Source of the DNA: Spirochaetota bacterium
GTDB taxonomy: Bacteria; Spirochaetota; Spirochaetia; SPDA01; JAJSAL01
Assembly (NCBI GenBank): GCA_024274705.1
Contig: JAJSAL010000062.1
Coordinates: forward strand, 1 to 64,000
Direction of reading: 5' to 3'
Length of the DNA: 64,000 bases
The notes beneath the pieces were generated by a model, which was given only the letters and a program-made list of their open reading frames with translations, had not been told where the DNA came from and searched no databases. Each line of letters begins with the position of its first letter. Positions within the stretch are counted from its first letter, which is position 1. Shown here piece by piece: positions 56,820 through 64,000 of the stretch. The translations under genes and the position numbers were made by a program.

Positions 56820-57896
56820 ATGATACAGGGAAGTGTCTCAAAAAGCTGGCTTCACAGGGAAGGTGGATTTACCTTTCCGGAAGCCTACTATTTCGATCCG
56901 GTCCGGCGGTGGGAGGAGGACAGGGAAATAGCCCGGTATCTGGACAAGCGTTTTCCCGATTACCCTATCTATAATATGGAATCTAATCTCGTTCAGGCGG
57001 AATTTTCAGATCCGGAGATGATTCTGGTAGGGGGTATACAGCCGAATCTCATTCTGGGCGGGATCCTGGGGGCGGAATTTGTATTTCCTGAAGGAAACGA
57101 CGGAGATATCCAGGGAAAACCCCTGGAATATATTTCTGATGGAAAGGAACTACCGGAGGTCAATGCACTTTTAAACCACGACCTGGTCCGGAGGCTGGAT
57201 GACCAGATACGCATGTTACAGGGTAGATACCCGGAACGACGTATTGTACCCCCTTTTTTCTGGGACCTTTCCGGCAGGACTTCCGTCCATGGTATCATTA
57301 CCTCTTCCTTCAAGTTTGTCGGAGAGAGGATCTATATCCTGCTGTTCGAAGACCCGAAGCTCGTTCAGGATATCCACCGGTGGATCCTAAAGACCTATAA
57401 GGCACTGGTAGGCCATTTTTCCGGGCTTGCCGGACTCCCAGTTACAGGTGTACATATTGGTGAATGTTCCGGCGCCATGATGTCGGCGAAAGATTTCTCC
57501 GGGTTCGTCAAACCTTTTGTGGATGATCTGGGAAAAACCTATGGAAATGTGAGATTCCATTCCTGCGGAACTTCGAACCACCTTCTCGAAGAGATAAGCC
57601 GGATTTACCGTCTTTCGTCCCTGGATACCGGTTCAGACACATCTGTCGCGGATGCGCGCCGGATTCTCGGAACAGAGATGCTTCTTGAATTAGCGCCGCC
57701 TGCGGAACTGATGATGGAAGGAAGGGCTGCAGACGGACTTCTTCAATGGCTGAACCGGGTCTTAGAGGAAAACAAAAAGGGCCCTCTTAAACTCGGTTAT
57801 CATCTCGAAGCGGGGTATTCCCTTGACAATATCCGGAAACTCCATGAGGAGCTCGTTGGAAGGGGGCTTGCAAAGCCCGGCAGATTAACAGTTTAG
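56820..57896 (+). CDS. Uroporphyrinogen decarboxylase-family protein (MtaA/CmuA-like group)
   Basis: A 358-residue URO-D fold protein. Conserved segments include GECSGAMMSAKDFSGFVKP (about residue 218) and RFHSCGTSNHLLEEIS (about residue 243), the latter holding the HSCG motif that binds zinc and a thiol in the corrinoid methyltransferase branch. This makes a methyltransferase or a demethylase more likely than haem synthesis. No corrinoid protein gene is next to it. The -10-like TACCAG lies 8 nt before the ATG but no -35 is clear. It is divergent from the PPIase gene. Confidence 0.78.
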   Translation: MIQGSVSKSWLHREGGFTFPEAYYFDPVRRWEEDREIARYLDKRFPDYPIYNMESNLVQAEFSDPEMILVGGIQPNLILGGILGAEFVFPEGNDGDIQGKPLEYISDGKELPEVNALLNHDLVRRLDDQIRMLQGRYPERRIVPPFFWDLSGRTSVHGIITSSFKFVGERIYILLFEDPKLVQDIHRWILKTYKALVGHFSGLAGLPVTGVHIGECSGAMMSAKDFSGFVKPFVDDLGKTYGNVRFHSCGTSNHLLEEISRIYRLSSLDTGSDTSVADARRILGTEMLLELAPPAELMMEGRAADGLLQWLNRVLEENKKGPLKLGYHLEAGYSLDNIRKLHEELVGRGLAKPGRLTV

Positions 57897-57931
57897 CGAA
57901 CATATACACGGAACTGAATAATCACTTGCTA

Positions 57932-57960
57932 TTGTTCAATTAATGAGACTAGTGTATAAA
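57932..57960 (+). promoter_or_regulatory. Promoter of the sphingolipid gene pair
   Basis: TTGTTC (57932-57937), 17-nt spacer, TATAAA (57955-57960). Confidence 0.5.
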
Positions 57961-57983
57961 TAATTTTCGGGTTGAATGGATTA

Positions 57984-58811
57984 ATGATGATGAAAAAACT
58001 AGTCTTTAAACATGCAGTAATAACGGGCGGATCCAGCGGGATAGGTTTCTCCCTGGCAAAAAAGCTTGTTCAGTCCGGCTCTGATCTCCTGATTATTGCA
58101 CGGGGCAGGGAGAGACTGGACTCTGCGGCACGTGCTTTGAGGGAACTTACGGTTCGCCAGGGACAGGCTGTGAGAGTTTTCTCTCTGGATGTATCCCTGG
58201 ACGGGGGCAACCGGGAAATCATGCGCGATTATTTCGAAACAAAGGGTGCTCCGGACCTCCTGATCAATTCTGCTGGTATTGCCCGGCCCGGCTGTTTCGA
58301 AAACATATCAAATGAGAATGTACGTACAACAATGGACATCAATGTGTTGGGTGCCTGGAACATGTTGCAGGCGGTTGTTCCGTATATGAAGGCGAATGGC
58401 AGGGGTCACATCGTCAATGTGTCTTCCATTGCCGGTTTTCTCGGGCTGTTCGGGTATTCAGCTTACTCCGCCTCGAAATTTGCTGTAATCGGCCTTTCCG
58501 AATCGCTGCGGAATGAGCTGAAGCCGGAGGGCATCTCGGTTCATGTACTCTGCCCTCCGGATACAGACACTCCCCAGTTGGCAGAGGAAGAAAAAACAAA
58601 ACCAAAAGAGACTAAAGTAATAACTTCAAATACCAGGGTGTATCATCCGGATGAAGTAGCAGACGCATGTCTGAAGGGGATACGAAGGGGGTCTTTTATG
58701 ATCCTGCCTGGTGGTAAAAACAAATTGATCTATTTCATGAAGCGGATCTTTCCGTCGATCGTCTACGCGATCCTTGATGGGGACGTAAAAAAGGCAAGGA
58801 ACCATGAATAA
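57984..58811 (+). CDS. 3-ketodihydrosphingosine reductase-like SDR
   Basis: A 275-residue SDR. TGGSSGIGFSLAKKL and the catalytic SSIAGFLGLFGYSAYSASK are intact. The segment CPPDTDTPQLAEEEKTKPKE (about residue 200) closely resembles eukaryotic 3-ketosphinganine reductase (KDSR/FVT1), where PPDTDTP is a hallmark; a C-terminal hydrophobic stretch may bind the membrane. It would reduce 3-ketosphinganine, the product of serine palmitoyltransferase, whose candidate gene follows with an 8-nt overlap. The start could be any of three ATGs at 57984, 57987 and 57990; the Shine-Dalgarno sequence is weak. Confidence 0.8.
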   Translation: MMMKKLVFKHAVITGGSSGIGFSLAKKLVQSGSDLLIIARGRERLDSAARALRELTVRQGQAVRVFSLDVSLDGGNREIMRDYFETKGAPDLLINSAGIARPGCFENISNENVRTTMDINVLGAWNMLQAVVPYMKANGRGHIVNVSSIAGFLGLFGYSAYSASKFAVIGLSESLRNELKPEGISVHVLCPPDTDTPQLAEEEKTKPKETKVITSNTRVYHPDEVADACLKGIRRGSFMILPGGKNKLIYFMKRIFPSIVYAILDGDVKKARNHE

Positions 58812-60036
58812 AGCAATCTCCACCTCACCGAATATATTTTCCAAATGTTATGAATATAAAGAGGCGGAAAATGCCAGGAAAGCAGGGCTGTACCCGTTTT
58901 TCCGTCCCATCGAAAGGAGTGAAGGGACGAAAGTGATCATAGAAGGCAGGGAGTTCCTTATGGCCGGATCGAACAACTACCTTGGTCTGGCCCAGGACCG
59001 CAGGGTAGAAGAGGCAGCCCAGGAAGCCGTTCGAAAGTACGGAGCAAGCTGCTCCGGATCGAGATTCATGAACGGTACCCTCAAGATCCATGAAGAGCTG
59101 GAGGAGCATGTTGCGGAATTTGTAAACCAGGAGGAAGCCCTCTGTTTTACCACGGGATACCAGACCAATCTTGGGGCAATATCCGCTCTTGTAGGGAAGA
59201 ATGATCATATCTTTTCTGATAAATTCAATCACGCTTCGATTGTAGACGGAATTTTCATGGCCACCGGCATCAATAGAACGGTGCATACCCATAGGTACAA
59301 GCACAATAATATGGATGATCTGGAAGAAAAGCTTAAATCGGTTCCCCTGGAAGCATCTAAGCTGATCGTTACCGACGGTGTATTCAGCATGGAAGGGGAT
59401 ATCGTGAACCTGCCGAAACTGAATGACCTTGCCAGAACGTACAATGCCGGTGTATATCTCGATGAAGCCCATGCCCTGGGCGTTGTGGGTAAGACCGGGC
59501 GGGGCACCCTGGAGCACCATGAGATTCACGAGTCTGAAGATGTGGACCTGATTATGTGTACCTTCTCGAAATCCCTGGCGTCTATCGGCGGGTTTGTAGC
59601 CGGTAAGAGGGAGGTGGTGGATTATATCAAGCACTTTGCCCGGCCGCTCATCTTCAGTGCCAGCATGTCACCGGCCAACCTGGGTGCAGTGATGAAATCT
59701 CTGGAAATTCTCGAATCCGAACCAGAGCGGGTAGAGCGGCTGCATGCTATTGCGGAGAAGATGATCAGCTCATGTAACGATCTGGGTTTCGATACCGGCA
59801 CAACGGAGACACCCATCGTTCCCCTGATTACCGGAGATTTTGAACGGACTTTTCTCTTCTGGAAAGCCCTGTTCGACCGGGGTCTCTACGTGAACCCGGT
59901 TATCCCCCCGGCTGTACCGCCTAACCGGTGTCTTCTCCGCACATCCTACATGGCGATCCATACAGACGAAGAACTCGACCAGATCATAAATATACTCGGG
60001 GAAGAGGGACGCAAATTCGGTATCATCGATCCCTGA
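58804..60036 (+). CDS. spt: Alpha-oxoamine synthase, probable serine palmitoyltransferase
   Basis: A 410-residue PLP enzyme of the alpha-oxoamine synthase family (SPT, BioF, KBL, HemA). The PLP Lys is in CTFSKSLASIGG (about residue 262), with LDEAHALGVVGKTGRG (about residue 220) and YGASCSGSRFMNGTLKIHEE (about residue 78). It condenses an acyl-CoA or acyl-ACP with an amino acid. The coupling with a KDSR-like reductase, and no biotin or threonine genes nearby, argues for serine palmitoyltransferase. No dedicated acyl carrier protein is adjacent. Its end overlaps the convergent ATPase gene by 14 nt. Confidence 0.82.
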   Translation: MNKAISTSPNIFSKCYEYKEAENARKAGLYPFFRPIERSEGTKVIIEGREFLMAGSNNYLGLAQDRRVEEAAQEAVRKYGASCSGSRFMNGTLKIHEELEEHVAEFVNQEEALCFTTGYQTNLGAISALVGKNDHIFSDKFNHASIVDGIFMATGINRTVHTHRYKHNNMDDLEEKLKSVPLEASKLIVTDGVFSMEGDIVNLPKLNDLARTYNAGVYLDEAHALGVVGKTGRGTLEHHEIHESEDVDLIMCTFSKSLASIGGFVAGKREVVDYIKHFARPLIFSASMSPANLGAVMKSLEILESEPERVERLHAIAEKMISSCNDLGFDTGTTETPIVPLITGDFERTFLFWKALFDRGLYVNPVIPPAVPPNRCLLRTSYMAIHTDEELDQIINILGEEGRKFGIIDP

Positions 60037-60799
60037 AGAATTCTGATAGAATGATACCCATGGTTTCAGAAAACCCGGTTTGCACCAGGTGTTCCGGATT
60101 CCCGATTGCTGTTTCCAGATCATCGTCGTAGGGCAGTGAGCCCAGGAAAGAAATGTTGGTTTCTTCTGCAAGCCTCCGGACAGATGAACTGGAATTCGTA
60201 TCTCCTTGGGTCATGTTTTCTATCAGCCCTTTAACGTTCATACCCAGTTCCAGGAACATAACCAGGAGCCTTTTGACAATCTTAACAGATACACTGGAAG
60301 GAGAGGACACGATGATGATTTCGCTTCGTTCCATGAAACGGATCAGATCGAGTACTTCGTCACCGATTCCCGGGGGCATGTCTACGATTAGATAATCCAG
60401 TTCACCCCAGATGGTAACCGCAAGAAGCTCGAGAATTGCATTCGTTATATCATATCCCCTCATGGGAACACCGTGCTCACCGGTAAACACCGCAATACTC
60501 ATAAACTTAAGGTTGAAGGCCGTTTCCAGGGGGAGAATGCCGAATTCCTCCTCCGGGAAGTGCAGCTTATTTCCCAGAAAAAGATGATCCGATGCACCAT
60601 GAAAATCGAAATCCAGAAGGCCGGTCCGCTTTCCGGAGCGGGCCAGTAGGAGGGCGGCGACAGATGAGCAGCAGCTCTTTCCTACACCCCCTTTCCCGCT
60701 GGCGAAGACGAGAATGTGCTTAATCCGGAACAGTCGTTTTTCGATGATGGAAATCCTCGGATCTAGCCTTAAGGATTCCCCGGTCGGCATGGAGATCAT
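60023..60799 (-). CDS. Mrp/MinD-type ATPase adjacent to HypA
   Basis: A 258-residue P-loop ATPase of the Mrp/NBP35 family. Deviant Walker A is ASGKGGVGKSCCSS (about residue 34) and Walker B YLIVDMPPGIGDE (about residue 135). The C-terminal CxxC that carries a cluster in most Mrp proteins is absent: after GLIENMTQGD the sequence runs NSSSSVRRLAEE. In Thermococcus an Mrp-type ATPase (HypB-Tk) replaces GTPase HypB and works with HypA in nickel insertion; the gene order here (1 nt after hypA, near hypF) fits the same role. This is inference. Confidence 0.8.
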   Translation of the reverse strand: MISMPTGESLRLDPRISIIEKRLFRIKHILVFASGKGGVGKSCCSSVAALLLARSGKRTGLLDFDFHGASDHLFLGNKLHFPEEEFGILPLETAFNLKFMSIAVFTGEHGVPMRGYDITNAILELLAVTIWGELDYLIVDMPPGIGDEVLDLIRFMERSEIIIVSSPSSVSVKIVKRLLVMFLELGMNVKGLIENMTQGDTNSSSSVRRLAEETNISFLGSLPYDDDLETAIGNPEHLVQTGFSETMGIILSEFFRDR

Positions 60800-60800
60800 G

Positions 60801-61214
60801 TTATGCTTCAGCCTTTTCTATTTCAATTGACTGAATGGTGACGCCCCTGCCCTTTACGACCTTGAAGTCCGCACTTCCGCAGTCAGGACACTGGAGATAG
60901 ACATGTGCGGCTTCAGGCAGGAAATGGATGGATTCCCGTTCATCCTCACCGAGATTGGGGAATGCCTTCAACGTAAACGAAGATCCGCACCTGTTGCACA
61001 AAAAGGAAGCTTCCTCTATGTGCATGTGGAATACGTCGATATCGAAGGGATAGTCCTCAAGGAGCTGTGCCAGCCCGGACTCGAAGATCTCCGGGTCCAC
61101 GTCTTGTAGCTCACCAAAGAGTACATTCACCACTTTTACGTTTTTAAGGTCCTGTTCACCTGTATTCTGGCGGACTGTTTCGAGAACAGCCTCTGCCAGG
61201 GCCCACTCATGCAT
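60801..61214 (-). CDS. hypA: Hydrogenase nickel incorporation protein HypA
   Basis: A 137-residue HypA. The N-terminal nickel-binding MHEWALAEAV keeps His 2 and Glu 3. The zinc domain has CNRCGSSF (about residue 72) and CPDCGSADF (about residue 110). It delivers nickel to the large subunit precursor together with HypB or a substitute. Length is slightly above the usual 115 residues because of an insertion between the zinc pairs. The promoter's -10 (TATCAA) is 8 nt before the ATG and no Shine-Dalgarno sequence is visible. It is divergent from hypF. Confidence 0.88.
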   Translation of the reverse strand: MHEWALAEAVLETVRQNTGEQDLKNVKVVNVLFGELQDVDPEIFESGLAQLLEDYPFDIDVFHMHIEEASFLCNRCGSSFTLKAFPNLGEDERESIHFLPEAAHVYLQCPDCGSADFKVVKGRGVTIQSIEIEKAEA

Positions 61215-61222
61215 AGCTCAAA

Positions 61223-61251
61223 TTGATAGTATATTTGCTTAGGTAGGTCAA
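61223..61251 (-). promoter_or_regulatory. Promoter of hypA, probably leaderless
   Basis: On the minus strand: TTGACC (61251-61246), 17-nt spacer, TATCAA (61228-61223), 8 nt before the ATG. Confidence 0.45.
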
Positions 61252-61345
61252 GGTGCAGACCGGAGAGGAACCGGGATTTCTGCCTTGCCCTTTCCATCCG
61301 GTCCGCCACCTTGACCCATCCCGGCTGAACGTATATGAAAGGGAG

Positions 61346-63688
61346 ATGTCTCGTTTAGAATCGAAACCGGTCAAACGGCGCCGGTATACCTTCCAGGGGA
61401 TCATTCAGGGTGTCGGGTTCCGGCCCACGGTGTACCGGGCAGCTGTATCCCTCTCCCTTGCAGGATTCGTACAAAACCGCAGGTCCGAGGTCGTTGCGGA
61501 AGTCGAAGGGCCGGAAGACATGCTGGACCGGTTTCTCACGAAACTGGACGAACTCCTGCCGGAAGCTGCGGAAATCAGGCAGACGGCAGAGGAACCCCTT
61601 GAAACCGCGGGAGACCCGGAGTTCCGGATCATCGGGAGCGTCTCGTCCGACTACAATGTGCCTCCTATTCCTCCGGACCTGTCCATCTGCCGGGAATGCA
61701 GGGAAGAGCTCTTTAAGCCTTCCAACAGGCGGTATCTGTACCCCTTTATTACCTGTACACAGTGCGGCCCCAGGTATTCGATTGTAGAAGACACCCCTTT
61801 TGACCGGGACACTACTTCCATGATCGATTTTCCCCAGTGTCCCGACTGCCTTGGGGAATACACGGACCCCATGGACAGGAGATTCCATTCCCAGACCAAT
61901 TCGTGTGGGGTGTGCGGCCCTGAATTGACCCTTACAGATACTGCAGGCAGGATTGTTCCCGGGGACCCGGTGACCGCGACGATACGCCTTCTTTCAGAAG
62001 GGAAGATCCTGGCAATCCAGGGAATAGGAGGATTTCACATCGCTGTGGACCCTTCCCGTTCCGGGGCGGTTGAGACCCTGCGGAAAGACAAGGAACGGGA
62101 ACGGAAGCCATTTGCCCTGATGGTCCGGGACTTAGGTGAAGCCCGGAGGCTGTGCCTTATCACCGGGGCAGAAGAGAAGATATTGCAGAGTCCGGAGTCA
62201 CCTATCCTTATCCTCCCGGAACAGGAGGGAATTCCGGAATACCTTAACACAGTCTCTGATACGGGGACCTTAGGGATAATGCTTCCCTATACTCCTCTCC
62301 ACCTGCTGCTGTTTTTCCATCCTGAACGGGACATCCCCTACCGTCACCTGATCATGACCAGCGGAAACAGGAAGGACGAACCTATCCTCACGGATCCGGA
62401 AGAAGCGAAAAAAAAGCTGGCCGGCAGGGTCCACTATGTGCTGTACAACAACAGGCGGATCATCTTTCGGAACGACGATTCCATACTGCGGTCGCTCTCC
62501 CTTCCAGGAGACGGTGAGGCACGGGAGCCGTACCGGGACACCTGTATTCTCCGCCGTTCCAGGGGATACGTTCCGAAAATCCTCCGTATCTCCAGGGATG
62601 CCGAAACCACGACCCTTGCCGTCGGGGGAGACCTGAAAAGCGCTCCCGGGTTTGCCAGGGGCAGGGATATGTACCTCTCTCCCTACATAGGCGATCTCGG
62701 GAATGCTGCAACCTTCCACCAGTTTGAAAAACAGATAGAAAAGATCCTCCGCCTGTACGGTGTTCAGCCCGGGAGAATTGTATACGATCTTCATCCTGGT
62801 TACCGTTCCACCGCGTGGGCTGAGAAACAGGATGTAGACCATCACATCCAGGTACAGCACCATCACGCGCACATCCTTTCGGTCATGGCTGAACACGACC
62901 TGGAGGAGGTCCTGGGGCTGTCCTTTGACGGCACCGGATACGGCCCGGACGGAACGGTCTGGGGCGGTGAGTTTCTCCATGCGACCAGGAGGGGCTTTAA
63001 ACGGCTGGGACGATTTGCGCCGTTTCCCCTTCCCGGAGGTGACGCAGCTGTACTGCACCCGGCACGTACAGCCTATGCTCTTTTTGAATCCCAAGGGCGG
63101 GGCGGTGAATTGAATGAGAACCTGTTCAACCTTCCTCACAGGGAGGTTCTTAGGGAAATGATACACAGAGGGATTAACTCACCCCTTACTTCCTCCCTGG
63201 GCAGAATATTCGACGCTGCTTCTGCGATTCTCGGCATCGTTGACGAGGTAACGTTCGAAGGGGAAGGTCCGGTACGTATGGAAGGGTTCGCTTTACAGGA
63301 GTTTATCCGGGAAGGACCGAACCAAAACGTTCAGGAAGAGTCGTACCTGTCTGCAGTCAGTGTTCCGGAACGGGATCTGCTGTTTGAAATCGATCCCCTT
63401 CTTCTGCTGGGTCCCCTGGTGAATCGCAGGGAAAGTGCCCAGGTTTCCCCATCGGCCCTTTCGTTTCACCGGGCAGTTGCAGAAGCTGCCTTTCAGGGAG
63501 TAGAATGCATGAAACGGGAAACCGGAATCACCCATCTTGCCCTCTCCGGCGGTGTGTTCCAGAACATGCTGCTCAGGATGCTTCTTGTGTCCAGGCTCGA
63601 ATCAGCGGGAATGAAGGTATTTGAAAATGTAAACATTCCTCCTGGAGACGGCGGAATCGCTGTCGGTCAAGCGTATATTGTAGAATAA
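61346..63688 (+). CDS. hypF: Carbamoyltransferase HypF
   Basis: A 780-residue HypF. In order: acylphosphatase domain (FQGIIQGVGFRPTVYRAA, residues 15-32), two zinc-finger motifs (CRECREELF ... CTQCGPRYS, then CPDCLGEY ... CGVCGPEL, about residues 120-195), a YrdC-like domain, and a C-terminal Kae1/carbamoyltransferase domain with VQHHHAHILSVMAEH (about residue 505). It makes the cyanide ligands of the [NiFe] site from carbamoyl phosphate, acting with HypE. The ATG at 61346 is the best start for the acylphosphatase domain, though the Shine-Dalgarno sequence is very close to it. HypC, HypD and HypE are not in the window. Confidence 0.87.
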   Translation: MSRLESKPVKRRRYTFQGIIQGVGFRPTVYRAAVSLSLAGFVQNRRSEVVAEVEGPEDMLDRFLTKLDELLPEAAEIRQTAEEPLETAGDPEFRIIGSVSSDYNVPPIPPDLSICRECREELFKPSNRRYLYPFITCTQCGPRYSIVEDTPFDRDTTSMIDFPQCPDCLGEYTDPMDRRFHSQTNSCGVCGPELTLTDTAGRIVPGDPVTATIRLLSEGKILAIQGIGGFHIAVDPSRSGAVETLRKDKERERKPFALMVRDLGEARRLCLITGAEEKILQSPESPILILPEQEGIPEYLNTVSDTGTLGIMLPYTPLHLLLFFHPERDIPYRHLIMTSGNRKDEPILTDPEEAKKKLAGRVHYVLYNNRRIIFRNDDSILRSLSLPGDGEAREPYRDTCILRRSRGYVPKILRISRDAETTTLAVGGDLKSAPGFARGRDMYLSPYIGDLGNAATFHQFEKQIEKILRLYGVQPGRIVYDLHPGYRSTAWAEKQDVDHHIQVQHHHAHILSVMAEHDLEEVLGLSFDGTGYGPDGTVWGGEFLHATRRGFKRLGRFAPFPLPGGDAAVLHPARTAYALFESQGRGGELNENLFNLPHREVLREMIHRGINSPLTSSLGRIFDAASAILGIVDEVTFEGEGPVRMEGFALQEFIREGPNQNVQEESYLSAVSVPERDLLFEIDPLLLLGPLVNRRESAQVSPSALSFHRAVAEAAFQGVECMKRETGITHLALSGGVFQNMLLRMLLVSRLESAGMKVFENVNIPPGDGGIAVGQAYIVE

Positions 63689-63702
63689 TCGGAGAGGGAA
63701 CG

Positions 63703-64000
63703 ATGAGAGAAAAAGTCGAAAAGCAGCTAAAGCGATTCCTTGAGGATCTGGATAGGGAAGGGGGAGCGCTCCTCTATGAGCTTACCATACCGGAGGCGCG
63801 CCAGGCGGATGATGATTTTCTGTACAGTATCTGGGAGGAGGTGCCGGAGATACGGGTAAAAGGAACGGAAGACAGGGTGGCGGAAGAGATGGGCTGTTCC
63901 GCTGTTACTGCGAACCTTTCGGCAGCAGCGGGGGTAAAAACGGTACTCACCCGGTATCCTGGAATGATTCACGGGTTTTTCGAAGTGGCCACGGTATCCG
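63703..64000 (+). pseudogene. Esterase-like frame with apparent internal deletion, cut by window end
   Basis: An open frame of 99 codons reaching the end of the window, with GGAGAGGGAA before the ATG. The first 60 residues resemble the N-terminal cap of alpha/beta-hydrolase (HSL-type esterase) proteins (ELTIPEARQADDDFL), and the last part resembles their C-terminus (TRYPGMIHGFFEVA, with the catalytic His). The core with the oxyanion hole, nucleophile and catalytic Asp is missing; GCSAVTANLSAAAG may be a remnant of the nucleophile-elbow region GDSAGxNL. I read it as a remnant of a deleted esterase, but an unrelated small protein is possible. Confidence 0.5.

Noticed and set aside
1-64000. CRISPR arrays, tRNA or rRNA genes, prophage or complete IS elements
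   Set aside because: No repeat-spacer pattern, cloverleaf sequence, rRNA-like stretch or paired terminal inverted repeats with transposase was seen; the RAYT gene is solitary.

Overview
The window looks like a chromosomal segment of an anaerobic, fermentative spirochaete (Spirochaetota, Spirochaetaceae-like). Three exported proteins (solute-binding proteins near 15.9 and 23.1 kb, a peptidyl-prolyl isomerase near 56 kb) share a short Ala-Gly-Gly/Gly-Lys-Glu motif right after the signal peptide, which I associate with spirochaete exported proteins. The metabolism fits too: tungsten-type aldehyde ferredoxin oxidoreductase, NAD-coupled [NiFe] hydrogenase, PPi-type phosphofructokinase and Rex, with no respiratory complex in view. 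The assignment is inference; no rRNA or marker gene is present.

Layout. 0-3 kb: a phosphotriesterase-family hydrolase, a VapBC pair with a clear operator, and a solitary RAYT transposase. 3-7 kb: DUF134, two NifX/NifB-like proteins, two MinD-type ATPases carrying ferredoxin domains, and a DUF362 ferredoxin protein. 7-12 kb: an SDR, a second VapBC pair, PPi-phosphofructokinase, a secreted MBL-fold protein and an aldo/keto reductase. 12-21.3 kb: a TrpB-like enzyme, an Lrp/AsnC regulator, and an operon with a class III aminotransferase, a PotABCD-type transporter and a saccharopine-dehydrogenase-like enzyme.

21.4-38.1 kb is the most striking part. A GntR/FCD regulator sits next to sites built on an ATGTTAACAT core. 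These sites recur before its own gene, between a divergent SDR and a 13-gene catabolic operon, and (as a perfect 26-bp palindrome) before a 2-hydroxyacid dehydrogenase/KDG-kinase pair. The operon encodes a sugar-type ABC transporter, acetoin-dehydrogenase-like E1 alpha and beta, a free-standing lipoyl domain with no E2 or E3, an SDR whose catalytic Tyr is His, a Gfo/Idh oxidoreductase, an aminotransferase, an M20 hydrolase, a lactonase-like MBL protein, a four-cluster ferredoxin and a tungsten-type aldehyde oxidoreductase. I read this as an undescribed catabolic route in which carbon-carbon cleavage yields an aldehyde that is oxidised with ferredoxin reduction.

38.2-47.3 kb: an operon of aminotransferase, APC permease, metallophosphoesterase, nucleotidyltransferase-like protein and membrane protein, divergent from a 1092-residue ATPase-TPR-BTAD regulator. 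47.3-53.7 kb: a response regulator, a hydrogenase maturation protease and HoxH/Y/U/EF, with an in-frame TAG splitting hoxEF, then divergent rex with its own Rex box. 53.7-57.9 kb: NagA, a PlsC-like acyltransferase, an exported PPIase and a URO-D-family protein. 58-60 kb: a probable 3-ketosphinganine reductase and serine palmitoyltransferase pair, suggesting sphingolipid synthesis. 60-64 kb: hydrogenase maturation (an Mrp-type ATPase beside HypA, then HypF), ending in a truncated esterase-like frame cut by the window edge.

Several genes have a -10 element only 5-8 nt before the start codon and no Shine-Dalgarno sequence, which suggests recurrent leaderless transcripts. I saw no tRNA, rRNA or CRISPR array.
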